Shown here: in pieces, positions 1 through 6,002 of the stretch
How the letters are laid out: each line of letters starts with the position of its first letter
How positions within the stretch are numbered: the stretch's first letter is position 1
DNA from: Bacteroidota bacterium
GTDB taxonomy: Bacteria > Zhuqueibacterota > Zhuqueibacteria > Zhuqueibacterales > Geothermadaptataceae
DNA: 7,687 nucleotides
Direction: 5' to 3'
Assembly: GCA_011375275.1 (NCBI GenBank)
Contig: DRLW01000346.1
Location: 1 to 7,687 of the forward strand
Notes under the pieces: generated by a model
Told to the model about the DNA's origin: nothing
The model's database searches: none
Seen by the model: only the letters and a program-made list of their open reading frames with translations
Made by a program: the position numbers and the translations under genes

Positions 1-34
1 CGCCTGCCCCGGCCGGCTACCTGTTGGGAATTTC

Positions 35-1453
35 TCAGAACAGGGTGATGCCGAAAAACTTGGCCAGCACAGTGTTGATAAAAATAAAGAAAATGACGAA
101 AGGCGCAACGTGCAGCATGGTGGTGATCAGTTTTTCCACCAGTGAACCGGGATAATCCGGATAACCCTGACTGATCTCTTCGTTGAGATTTTTCGTTTTC
201 CAGATAAAAAGGGTAAACGTGGATAGCAGAAAACCGCCCAAAGGCAGACTGGTTTCAAAGAAAATGTCGGCGACAAAGGTGAGAAAATCGACCGGAGGGC
301 CACCTTTGGGATAGGTGATGAATTGGGTGAAAAATTCCGATGCCCCGTTCGCGAGCATGGAACCGAGACCGAAGAAAAACACCGCAGCACCCACGAGCAT
401 AGCGGCCTTTTTACGCAGGGTTTTGCCCTGATCGACGACATAGGATGTGGGCACCTCCAGCAGCGAGATCGTCGAAGTCAGCGCTGCGAAACAGATCAGC
501 AGGAAGAAAAAGGCGCCGAGAAACGAGGCGGGATAATAGCCGATATCAGCCACCAGGTTCATGAAAACCTTGGGGATAAAGACGAAGAGCAACCCCGGGC
601 CCGCCGGAATGGTTTCTGCCGTTGTTTCAGGGGCAAGGGTGAAGATCGCCGGAATGATCAGCAGGCCGGCAGAGAAAGCGATGAATGTATCGAACAGGGT
701 GACGATAAACCCGGAGCTGATGATGTTGTCCTGCTTCGAAACGTAGCTGCCGTAGGTGATCAGTGCACCCATGCCCAGAGACAGCGAGAAAAAAGCCTGG
801 CTCAGGGCGGCATTGATCACCTTGATGTTGATTTTGGAAAAATCCGGAATCAGATAAAATGCGATGCCTTTGCCTGCATTATCGAGGGTCAGGACATAGA
901 CGATGAGGGCGAACAGCATGATGAGCAACGTGGGCATGAGGTATCGTGCCCAGCGCTCGATGCCGTCCTTGATCCCGCCGACGACGATGGCAACGGTCGC
1001 GATCATGAACAGGCCCATGTAGATCAGGTTTTTCCATGCCGATCCGACAAAGGTCGAAAATTCGCCATCTGTTGCCAGCCTCTGCAGCCCGCCCGTGGCG
1101 ATCTCGAGGAAGTAGCCGAATACCCACCCGGCGATGACGATATAGAAGGACAGAATCATCACGCCGGAGAGCACGCCGAGCATGCCGACAGATTTCCAGG
1201 GCGTGCCCGGGGCCAGCTCATCAAGAGCGCCAACCGGGTTTTTCTGTGTCCGCCGGCCGATAGCGATTTCAAGAATGACGACCGGAAAACAGATCAGGAA
1301 TGTCAGCGCGAGATAGATGAGGACAAAGGCCGCACCGCCATTTTTCGCTGTTTGAATCGGAAAACCCCAGATATTGCCAAGGCCAACTGCTGAGCCGGCT
1401 GCGGCAAGAATAAATCCCAGTCGAGAACTCCATTGGCCTCTCTGCATACTCAC
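35..1453 (-). CDS. Sodium-dependent transporter, NSS/SNF (LeuT-like) family
   Basis: Predicted inner-membrane Na+-coupled symporter, probably for an amino acid or related amine; the substrate cannot be read from sequence. Residues are numbered from the ATG at 1447 (470 aa). TM1 carries GSAVGLGNIWGFPIQ (18-32), the family signature. TM6 carries FFSLSLGMGALITYGSYV (219-236). TM8 carries FAALTSTIS (320-328). By alignment to LeuT from memory, sodium-site positions are kept: A20, V21 and N25 in TM1, and A321, T324 and S325 in TM8. About 11 hydrophobic segments are visible, as in most bacterial members, which lack TM12. The extracellular-gate arginine (LeuT R30, usual WRFP) is glycine here (G28). 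Asp253 in TM7 falls where LeuT has Asn286. The start is GTG at 1453 because AAGGAGG lies 8 nt upstream; ATG at 1447 is 14 nt away and also possible, while the farther upstream ATG at 1519 has no ribosome site. It is transcribed away from the propeller gene. Family call is firm; substrate unknown. Confidence 0.95.
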   Translation of the reverse strand: MSMQRGQWSSRLGFILAAAGSAVGLGNIWGFPIQTAKNGGAAFVLIYLALTFLICFPVVILEIAIGRRTQKNPVGALDELAPGTPWKSVGMLGVLSGVMILSFYIVIAGWVFGYFLEIATGGLQRLATDGEFSTFVGSAWKNLIYMGLFMIATVAIVVGGIKDGIERWARYLMPTLLIMLFALIVYVLTLDNAGKGIAFYLIPDFSKINIKVINAALSQAFFSLSLGMGALITYGSYVSKQDNIISSGFIVTLFDTFIAFSAGLLIIPAIFTLAPETTAETIPAGPGLLFVFIPKVFMNLVADIGYYPASFLGAFFFLLICFAALTSTISLLEVPTSYVVDQGKTLRKKAAMLVGAAVFFFGLGSMLANGASEFFTQFITYPKGGPPVDFLTFVADIFFETSLPLGGFLLSTFTLFIWKTKNLNEEISQGYPDYPGSLVEKLITTMLHVAPFVIFFIFINTVLAKFFGITLF

Positions 1454-1461
1454 GATACTTC

Positions 1462-1468
1462 CCTCCTT
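1462..1468 (-). promoter_or_regulatory. Shine-Dalgarno of the transporter gene
   Basis: The minus strand reads AAGGAGG here. It lies 8 nt before the GTG at 1453 and 14 nt before the ATG at 1447. The spacing favours GTG initiation, giving an N-terminus VSMQRGQW (initiator read as Met). Confidence 0.75.
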
Positions 1469-1688
1469 GAAACAAAATAGTATGAAACGATTAGTCGGTA
1501 CATTGTTGTCACCAGCCATGTGCCCGTGCGGCGTTCAGCGTACAGGATGGGACAGGCTGCACGGCGGATCGTTGGCTGCCGTCTTGTTGCCGGGCTTGTT
1601 TCCCGTCACAATGAAATCCGGGAAAGCCGTCGCTGCCGGTGCGGTGCGATGCCGCGGCCGCTGTTCGGGCGCAGAATCGATTGCGCCT

Positions 1689-1717
1689 AAAATACAGGCT
1701 GCTTAAAGCCTTTGCAA
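1689..1717 (-). promoter_or_regulatory. Candidate sigma70-type promoter for the transporter
   Basis: On the minus strand TTGCAA (1717-1712) and TATTTT (1694-1689) are separated by 17 nt. Each hexamer matches four of six bases of the classical -35/-10 consensus. It would leave a leader of roughly 230 nt before the transporter start. If the organism uses a Bacteroidota-like consensus this reading would not apply, so confidence is low. Confidence 0.25.
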
Positions 1718-1790
1718 GAAAATTCGGATGATTTGTTACAGAACAGGCACCGGATGAGCCTGCAAAACCACTGCAGCATATTTTTTTTCA

Positions 1791-1808
1791 TCAGAATACA
1801 GCTTCTGA
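1791..1808. promoter_or_regulatory. 18-bp dyad, possible operator
   Basis: TCAGAA, a 6-base spacer TACAGC, then TTCTGA make a perfect 6+6 inverted repeat directly after a run of eight T (1781-1788). It has no T-run on its 3' side on either strand, so it does not look like an intrinsic terminator. Its position between the two divergent genes fits a transcription-factor site, but nothing identifies the factor. Confidence 0.3.
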
Positions 1809-1854
1809 CAGTACATAGGTACCATGTTTTTTGCGGTCGTTTTAGCCGGATTTT

Positions 1855-1883
1855 TTGACTCACTTTCTTTGCTGAGATATGGG
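1855..1883 (+). promoter_or_regulatory. Weak candidate promoter toward the propeller gene
   Basis: TTGACT (1855-1860, five of six to the -35 consensus) is followed after 17 nt by TATGGG (1878-1883, three of six to -10). The tandem repeat at 1905-1944 would lie just downstream of the start point. The leader would be about 340 nt and include the repeat element. The -10 match is poor. Confidence 0.2.
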
Positions 1884-1904
1884 GCCGGCTGAAGACTATT
1901 TTTA

Positions 1905-1944
1905 CTCGGGGTATCCGGTTAATTCTCCGGGTATCCAGTTAACT
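1905..1944. repeat. Tandem duplicate of a 20-bp unit
   Basis: Two adjacent copies of CTC(G/C)GGGTATCC(G/A)GTTAA(T/C)T, starting at 1905 and 1925, are the same at 17 of 20 positions. The 20-bp period is close to two helical turns, so both copies would face the same side of DNA. The pair is bracketed by GGGCCGGCT at 1882-1890 and 1954-1962. It may be a paired protein-binding site or a simple local duplication. Confidence 0.55.
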
Positions 1945-1975
1945 CAGCCAACCGGGCCGGCTCAGATACCGGCAT

Positions 1976-2082
1976 CCGTCATCCCGGCCAGGCGGAGCGC
2001 CGTGCAGGAATCTCATCGTTTCTGGCACGTGCCTGAGTCAGGGAGACGCCGGTCTTCCCCTGTGGGGAAACCGGAATGACGG
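1976..2082. repeat. Inverted-repeat intergenic element (MITE/REP-like)
   Basis: The ends are CCGTCATCCCGG (1976-1987) and CCGGAATGACGG (2071-2082). They are inverted copies of each other at 11 of 12 positions and enclose about 83 bp. The interior has further symmetry: GGCGGAGCGCC, GGCACGTGCC, and a strong hairpin at 2049-2074. The bounds resemble the common dispersed extragenic elements with GTCAT...ATGAC ends. The right end plus following bases (2071-2101) recur at 3979-4009 beyond the propeller gene, 27 of 31 positions the same. No transposase is encoded, so if mobile it would depend on a helper. Confidence 0.6.
2049..2074. repeat. Stable hairpin at the right end of the intergenic element
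   Basis: CCGGT plus TTCCCC pairs with GGGGAA plus ACCGG around a TGT loop, 11 pairs with a single bulged C at 2054. There is no T-run after it on the plus strand. It could act as an RNA-stabilising structure or attenuator in a leader starting upstream, or simply be a structural part of the repeat. Confidence 0.45.
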
Positions 2083-2176
2083 TTCGGGTGCAGGCATGTG
2101 CTGTTGTCATGCGGCCTGGTTGAAAAAGAGCTACCGTGCTGAGTGAAGTGGATAACCAGACGAGTTATGCCAGGGC

Positions 2177-2206
2177 TTGAGAGTTTTTCAGTTTTGAAGT
2201 TATGAA
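2177..2206 (+). promoter_or_regulatory. Weak candidate promoter near the propeller gene start
   Basis: TTGAGA (2177-2182) and TATGAA (2201-2206) are spaced 18 nt. They match the sigma70 hexamers at five and four of six bases. A start near 2213 would leave a leader of only about 15 nt, barely including the ribosome site, which counts against it. Confidence 0.2.
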
Positions 2207-2213
2207 TCGTTTC

Positions 2214-2220
2214 AGGAGGT
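2214..2220 (+). promoter_or_regulatory. Shine-Dalgarno that fixes the propeller gene start
   Basis: AGGAGGT lies 8 nt before the ATG at 2229. The in-frame upstream ATG at 2202 would place this site inside the coding region and has no ribosome site of its own, so 2229 is preferred. Confidence 0.85.
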
Positions 2221-2228
2221 GTGCTGTT

Positions 2229-3893
2229 ATGGTATGTTATTGGAAAAGATGGGTTATCCGCTCGCTGTTATACGCTCTTTTTATCACCTGCACTCTCGGT
2301 GCGCAAACCACGGAGCGAATCGTTCTCGCCATCAATGAACCCGGTGACTTCGGTGATACCGGGGCACTTTACACGATGCGTCCTGATGGCACGGGCCTGG
2401 AAAAGTTTTTCGACTTTTCCGGCCATCCGACCGATCAGAGCGGGTCTCTCTGGCAAGTGAGTTTGTCGCCGGATGGATCGGAAGTTTATTTTGTGTCGGA
2501 TAATTCCTTTGCCTATTTCCCGACACAAAGGAATCTGTTCCGGGCAGCTGTTGACGGGACGTGGTGGCAGCAGCTCACGCCGCTGGCGCAGCCGGTCAAT
2601 ATGGAGAGTAACTGTCCGTGCGGAACGATTACCGGCACGGTCATTCAATCCTCCGGAACGCCCTGGTCGAACAGTTCGGTCTTTGTCCAGGGTGTGCCGA
2701 TGGCCAAATCCGGTGGCGACGGCCGTTTTACCATGAATAACGTTCCTGCCGGGGTGCATGTCGTCATGGCCTATTCTCCGGCTCTGGATCGCTACGCGTC
2801 AACGACAGTCGTCGTGACGGCCAACCAGACGGTCGATACCGGCCAGCTTCAGCCGGCGTATGAGCCCGGCTCCCGCCTCAGTTATGGCTCTCCGGTTCTG
2901 GCTGGAGACAGATTGTATTCCCGGCTCGGGGTTGATGGCTTGCGCTGGTCTGGGGTTGAGAGTCCGGAAAAAGCAGTCGAGGTGTATAAGTCACCGATCT
3001 GCAGTGCTTCCCTGTTTTTCGATGCCTTCGATGTCGCGCGCCAATCACGCCGTCTCGCTATCATGGATTATGCCGAAGGGTGTGCCACCAACCGCGGTTT
3101 GTACCTCGCTGACCAGGACGGGCAAGGCATGGCGGTTTTTCTCGATATGAAGGTCGATAACCCCCAGGGTTCCGGGAATTACTACTGGAATGGCGGCGGC
3201 GATGTGCGCTGGTCACCGGATGAAAAGTCCATCGCGATGGTCGCTTCCTATAAGCCGGATCTGATCACAGCATATACCTATCTGCTGGTCTATAACTCCG
3301 AAACCGGAGAAAATACCGGCGCCATCTATTTTGATTCCGCTTACACGCTTTATAATGTTCAACTCTTCGGATGGGATCCGAGCGGTTCCTGGCTGCTGTT
3401 CTTTTACTGGCTGAACTCACCAGAGCAGGGTATCCTTGCAAAAATTAACGTCAAAGCTGATGGCAGCCTGGATGCTGCATCGGTACAGACTCTGATCCAG
3501 AACCGTAATGTCAGCGGCGCTGCGTGGGGGAATATCAAATCCGCGACCACGGGTGTCCGGGATGAAACCATCTCGGGCAGCATGCCCGCGAGTATTGCGC
3601 TGTATGATAATTATCCCAACCCTTTTTCTCTCAGCGGCCGCGTGCTTTCCAGACAGCCCGGTACGGTTATCCCTTTTACCCTTGCGAAACCAGCAACGGT
3701 TACGCTTCAGGTTTTCGATATCCGCGGGCGGCTCGTGAAAACTCTGGTGCAGGGTGATTTACCGGCAGGGGCACACACCATATCATGGGATGGCAGGAAT
3801 GATGTGGGTTTGAAAGTGAGCAGCGGCACGTTTTTCTATCGTCTGCACAGCGGCCGGGAGGTTGTTGAGAAGAAAATGATTCTTATCGATTAG
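2229..3893 (+). CDS. Secreted beta-propeller protein with C-terminal sorting-like domain
   Basis: Predicted exported 554-aa protein of unknown specific function. Residues 1-25 form a Sec-type signal peptide (KRW, then a hydrophobic stretch to about T22, likely cleavage after LGA25). TolB/WD40-like blade motifs follow: LYTMRPDGTG (47-56), VSLSPDGSEVYFVS (77-90), VRWSPDEKSIAMV (326-338) and GWDPSGSWLLFF (381-392). Residues about 132-205 (GTITGTV..., DGRFTMNNVPAG, ending VDTG) look like a carboxypeptidase regulatory-like domain set between blades. Residues about 457-554 are an FlgD-like / type IX sorting-like domain with NYPNPF (461-466), VFDIRGRLVKTL (495-506), WDGRNDVG (520-527), SSGTFFYRL and KKMILID at the end. 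Such proteins are usually surface-attached or released, with the propeller binding a ligand or partner. Four cysteines (129, 131, 259, 285) remain in the mature part. Start is set by AGGAGGT. It lies on the opposite strand from both neighbours, so it is probably monocistronic. Architecture is clear; role unknown. Confidence 0.9.
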   Translation: MVCYWKRWVIRSLLYALFITCTLGAQTTERIVLAINEPGDFGDTGALYTMRPDGTGLEKFFDFSGHPTDQSGSLWQVSLSPDGSEVYFVSDNSFAYFPTQRNLFRAAVDGTWWQQLTPLAQPVNMESNCPCGTITGTVIQSSGTPWSNSSVFVQGVPMAKSGGDGRFTMNNVPAGVHVVMAYSPALDRYASTTVVVTANQTVDTGQLQPAYEPGSRLSYGSPVLAGDRLYSRLGVDGLRWSGVESPEKAVEVYKSPICSASLFFDAFDVARQSRRLAIMDYAEGCATNRGLYLADQDGQGMAVFLDMKVDNPQGSGNYYWNGGGDVRWSPDEKSIAMVASYKPDLITAYTYLLVYNSETGENTGAIYFDSAYTLYNVQLFGWDPSGSWLLFFYWLNSPEQGILAKINVKADGSLDAASVQTLIQNRNVSGAAWGNIKSATTGVRDETISGSMPASIALYDNYPNPFSLSGRVLSRQPGTVIPFTLAKPATVTLQVFDIRGRLVKTLVQGDLPAGAHTISWDGRNDVGLKVSSGTFFYRLHSGREVVEKKMILID

Positions 3894-3916
3894 AGCCTCT
3901 ATGTCGATGGATGTCT

Positions 3917-3942
3917 CGTCACACCGCTCCTGCGGTGTGACG
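3917..3942. terminator. Perfect 11-bp hairpin after the propeller gene
   Basis: CGTCACACCGC and GCGGTGTGACG pair perfectly around a TCCT loop, starting 24 bases after the TAG stop at 3891-3893. No T-run follows, so it is not a textbook intrinsic terminator. It could protect the 3' end of the mRNA, act with Rho, or be part of the repeat cluster beside it. A second small hairpin (GACGC TCCG GCGTC, 3951-3964) follows. Confidence 0.45.
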
Positions 3943-3946
3943 CCCC

Positions 3947-3987
3947 TCCCGACGCTCCGGCGTCACCGCCACCCAATCCCGGAATGA
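3947..3987. repeat. 41-bp degenerate direct repeat, copy A
   Basis: This copy reads TCCCGACGCTCCGGCGTCACC and onward to GGAATGA. It matches 4078-4118 at 36 of 41 positions in the same orientation. Each copy has a small GC stem around GCTCCGGC. The cluster lies between two convergent genes, typical of extragenic palindromic repeat families. Confidence 0.6.
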
Positions 3988-4009
3988 CAGCTCGGGTGCA
4001 GGCACTTGC
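3979..4009. repeat. 31-bp match to the element upstream of the propeller gene
   Basis: CCGGAATGACAGCTCGGGTG and the next 11 bases match 2071-2101 at 27 of 31 positions in the same orientation. The two copies therefore bracket the propeller gene as direct repeats about 1.9 kb apart. This copy overlaps the end of the 41-bp repeat at 3947-3987. Confidence 0.6.
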
Positions 4010-4044
4010 ATTTCCCCATAGCTGCTGCCTCTCCAGCCTTTCCG

Positions 4045-4060
4045 GCACGATGAATCGTGC
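4045..4060. repeat. Short palindrome in the convergent region
   Basis: GCACGATGAATCGTGC forms a 6-bp stem with a TGAA loop (or a 7+7 dyad with a 2-base centre). It lies between the two 41-bp repeats. It has no adjacent T-run on either strand, so terminator function is unsupported. Confidence 0.35.
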
Positions 4061-4077
4061 ACTGCAAACTTCTCCCG

Positions 4078-4118
4078 TCCCGCCGCTCCGGCGTCACCAC
4101 CACCCAGCCCCTGAATGA
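4078..4118. repeat. 41-bp degenerate direct repeat, copy B
   Basis: Second copy of the unit at 3947-3987, ending 8 bases from the stop codon of the minus-strand peptidase gene (4127-4129). It contains the small stem CGCCG CTC CGGCG (4081-4093), which could help end either convergent transcript. Confidence 0.6.
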
Positions 4119-4126
4119 TCGTTCTC

Positions 4127-5890
4127 TCAGGGCAGCAGCACCATGCCGTTCTGTTGCCCTGCTTTGCGTTCTGAATGTGGCAAAACCGGCCGGCCGTTGA
4201 CGATCACATAGCGCAGGTCTTCCGCACTGATGCTGCTGATGCCGCCTTCAGGTATGGCGTACATGGCGATATCTGCAAAATCTCCGATGCGTATCCGTCC
4301 CCGGCCCAGCAGGCCAAGGGAGGAGGCCAGGGTTGCCGGCAGGTCGTGCCGGCCCTGTGCGAGCAGCTCTGGCCAGGAGAGGCTCGCCTGCAGGTCATTT
4401 TCATCAAGGGTTTTTCTGTGCAGCCAGGTAAGGATTTTCCCCACCAGCGGATGAACCCTGCTACCATCCTGCTGCGCTTTCAGAACCGCCAGCGCACCAT
4501 CAAACAGGGCATCACCGAGAACTGTGGCCTGCTCATTCAGCGGGATGTTGGCCAGATCGTCGAGGCGGGCGAGGAATCCGATGTTGACATCCAGCGATTT
4601 ATCCTCGCACAGGGTTTTGATCGTCTCGCGCAGCGAGCGTCCGTTTTGCATGGCATGCTGAGCCAGCAGGGTGGTGTAGCCCCGGCCGTGCCATGTTTGC
4701 ACCTGCTCGGGCTGGAGCGGTATCTTCTGCCCCGGCGGCAACAGACCGATCAGGCCCGGCACCACCAGCATCCCTGTACCATCGATGATTTCTTTGGCAG
4801 CGAACAGCTCCATATCACCGAGGTCTGTAATCGTACCGCGGTAGGTGAGGCGGTCTCCCTCGGCCGAGAACGTATAGTTGATGCCGATGTCGCTGCGGAA
4901 CGGGGGCTGTCCCGTGCCGTCGATGATGGTGGCGTTACGGATCATGAGATCGAAAAGCTCTTTGTCATTCTGCGGCAGCGTGTCGTATATTCCCGGATTA
5001 GCCTGCTGATAGCTCTCCGTGGCCACGGCATGGCAGACTTCGAGTATGGCGATGAATTTCATTTTAACCAGAAAGTCCGGGTCGTCTTCGTACCATCCCC
5101 CGGCTTCGAGAAGCAAGGTGCTGGTGCCCCAATACTGCATGCTGTCGCCAAAAGCGCGCGGCATGTAGCTGGCGTCATAACGTGCTATGTGGCCGTAGAT
5201 ATAGGGAGACAGGGCCTGATAGGCCACGGCCGCCATTTTTTTCGCATCGATGCGGTTGCGGTTATCGTTTTCATTCTCATCAAAAGGCGGCGCCAGCAGA
5301 GCGATGGCGACGATCTTGTTGGTGTTGCCCACTGTGCGGCGGCCGTTCTGGTCGTGCAGGTTGAGGCCGAACTGGGGATCGAGACGGTAGCGGATCGATT
5401 TCAGCAGTCGGCCCTCAGGGCTGGCAAGGTCGCGCGCATCACGATTGATATCGATACCCTGGGCATTGCGGCGGTGATTTTTCTCCGCTCCGTCCGGGTT
5501 GAGCATCGGAATGGCGTACAGGGTGGCACCGTCCAAAAGTTCCTGCACGAATTCGTCGTCCTTGTGGGTGAGCAGATAGTTGAAAATATCCACCAGCGCG
5601 TTCGTGGCTGTGGGCTCGTTGCCGTGCATCTGCGACCACATCAGGATTTTTCGCGGCCCTGTGCCGAAGCGCACCATGCAGATATCTCTGTTTTCAACCG
5701 ATTCACCGATTTTTTCAACATGGAACCGGCGGGGGAATTTTTTTTTCAGCTCCTGCAAAATCTGCATCAGTCGTTCGTATTTCAGCGCCTGAGGGATGTC
5801 CGGGGAAATTTTAATGCCCTCATAAATGCTGTCCAGCTCAGGATGGTGGAAATCGATCGGACGGGCTGGGGAATGTGTCGGTGTTGCCAT
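4127..5890 (-). CDS. M14 zinc carboxypeptidase fused to degenerate amidohydrolase-like domain
   Basis: Predicted 587-aa metallo-carboxypeptidase with an unusual C-terminal half. Residues 35-295 form the M14 domain. Zinc ligands are H89 and E92 in MHGNEPT and H179 in LNLHDQ. N149/R150 in INRD match the substrate-carboxylate-binding Asn-Arg pair, and E262 in LLLEAGG matches the catalytic Glu, so this half looks active. Residues about 312-570 resemble a D-aminoacylase-type amidohydrolase: LMIRNATIIDGTG (315-327), EIIDGTGMLVVPG (367-379), GYTTLLAQH (404-412), GRGRIRIGDFADIAMY (529-544) and YVIVNGRPVL (561-570). The HxH metal motif expected after PGFID is absent (PGLIGLLPPG), and the span from VVPG to GRIRIG is about 150 residues against about 400 in the intact neighbour. 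The second half is thus probably non-catalytic. No signal peptide is seen, suggesting a cytoplasmic enzyme. Start is ATG at 5890 (GAGG 8 nt upstream); an in-frame GTG at 5968 lacks a ribosome site. Likely co-transcribed with the deacylase upstream. Confidence 0.88.
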   Translation of the reverse strand: MATPTHSPARPIDFHHPELDSIYEGIKISPDIPQALKYERLMQILQELKKKFPRRFHVEKIGESVENRDICMVRFGTGPRKILMWSQMHGNEPTATNALVDIFNYLLTHKDDEFVQELLDGATLYAIPMLNPDGAEKNHRRNAQGIDINRDARDLASPEGRLLKSIRYRLDPQFGLNLHDQNGRRTVGNTNKIVAIALLAPPFDENENDNRNRIDAKKMAAVAYQALSPYIYGHIARYDASYMPRAFGDSMQYWGTSTLLLEAGGWYEDDPDFLVKMKFIAILEVCHAVATESYQQANPGIYDTLPQNDKELFDLMIRNATIIDGTGQPPFRSDIGINYTFSAEGDRLTYRGTITDLGDMELFAAKEIIDGTGMLVVPGLIGLLPPGQKIPLQPEQVQTWHGRGYTTLLAQHAMQNGRSLRETIKTLCEDKSLDVNIGFLARLDDLANIPLNEQATVLGDALFDGALAVLKAQQDGSRVHPLVGKILTWLHRKTLDENDLQASLSWPELLAQGRHDLPATLASSLGLLGRGRIRIGDFADIAMYAIPEGGISSISAEDLRYVIVNGRPVLPHSERKAGQQNGMVLLP

Positions 5891-6002
5891 GGGTCGTGCC
5901 TCAGGTGTTGTAAAAGTAGCTATTTTATTCAGCTTTTCCGCTGCGTGCGCACGGTTCGCTTCGTGCACTGGGCTCTGTTACTGTACTGCGCTCCGGCCGG
6001 CA
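5891..6002 (-). other. 112-bp spacer inside the probable operon
   Basis: The stretch lies between the deacylase stop (6003-6005) and the preferred peptidase start. Most of it (to 5968) is open in the peptidase frame from a GTG, which would add 26 residues (rich in Ala, charged at first) without resemblance to a signal peptide. GAGG at 5899-5902 serves the ATG at 5890. No terminator is visible, so read-through from the deacylase gene is likely. Confidence 0.5.
5899..5902 (-). promoter_or_regulatory. Probable Shine-Dalgarno of the peptidase gene
   Basis: The minus strand reads GAGG 8 nt before the ATG at 5890. It is short but well spaced, and decides for 5890 over the GTG at 5968. Confidence 0.5.

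Larger units (their letters stand above)
1454..2228. other. Non-coding region between divergent genes (775 bp)
   Basis: No convincing protein gene is visible. Open frames here either run antisense into the transporter start or translate the repeat element at 1976-2082. The stretch must carry the 5' control regions of both the transporter (minus) and the propeller gene (plus). It contains promoter-like hexamers, a T-rich part (about 1779-1865) with three separate runs of six to nine T, an 18-bp dyad at 1791-1808, a near-palindrome centred on GGTACC at 1813-1827, a tandem 20-bp repeat (1905-1944) and an inverted-repeat element (1976-2082). These are listed separately where they can be supported. 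Confidence 0.7.

Noticed and set aside
323..1393. A 356-codon open frame on the plus strand, antisense to the transporter
   Set aside because: Its translation is rich in Asp, Gln, Arg and Glu, as expected for the complement of a membrane-protein gene. It has no ribosome site or family resemblance.
1374..1706. A possible 110-aa gene overlapping the transporter start
   Set aside because: It begins inside the transporter gene on the opposite strand, is low-complexity, and has no motif or ribosome site.
1791..1808. The TCAGAA/TTCTGA dyad as an intrinsic terminator
   Set aside because: The stem is AT-rich and short, and the T-run lies on its 5' side in the plus orientation; neither strand has T residues following the stem.
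1879..2079. A possible 66-aa gene on the plus strand in the long intergenic region
   Set aside because: Most of its translation comes from the tandem repeat and the inverted-repeat element (VIPA...ESHRF type readings). No ribosome site was seen.
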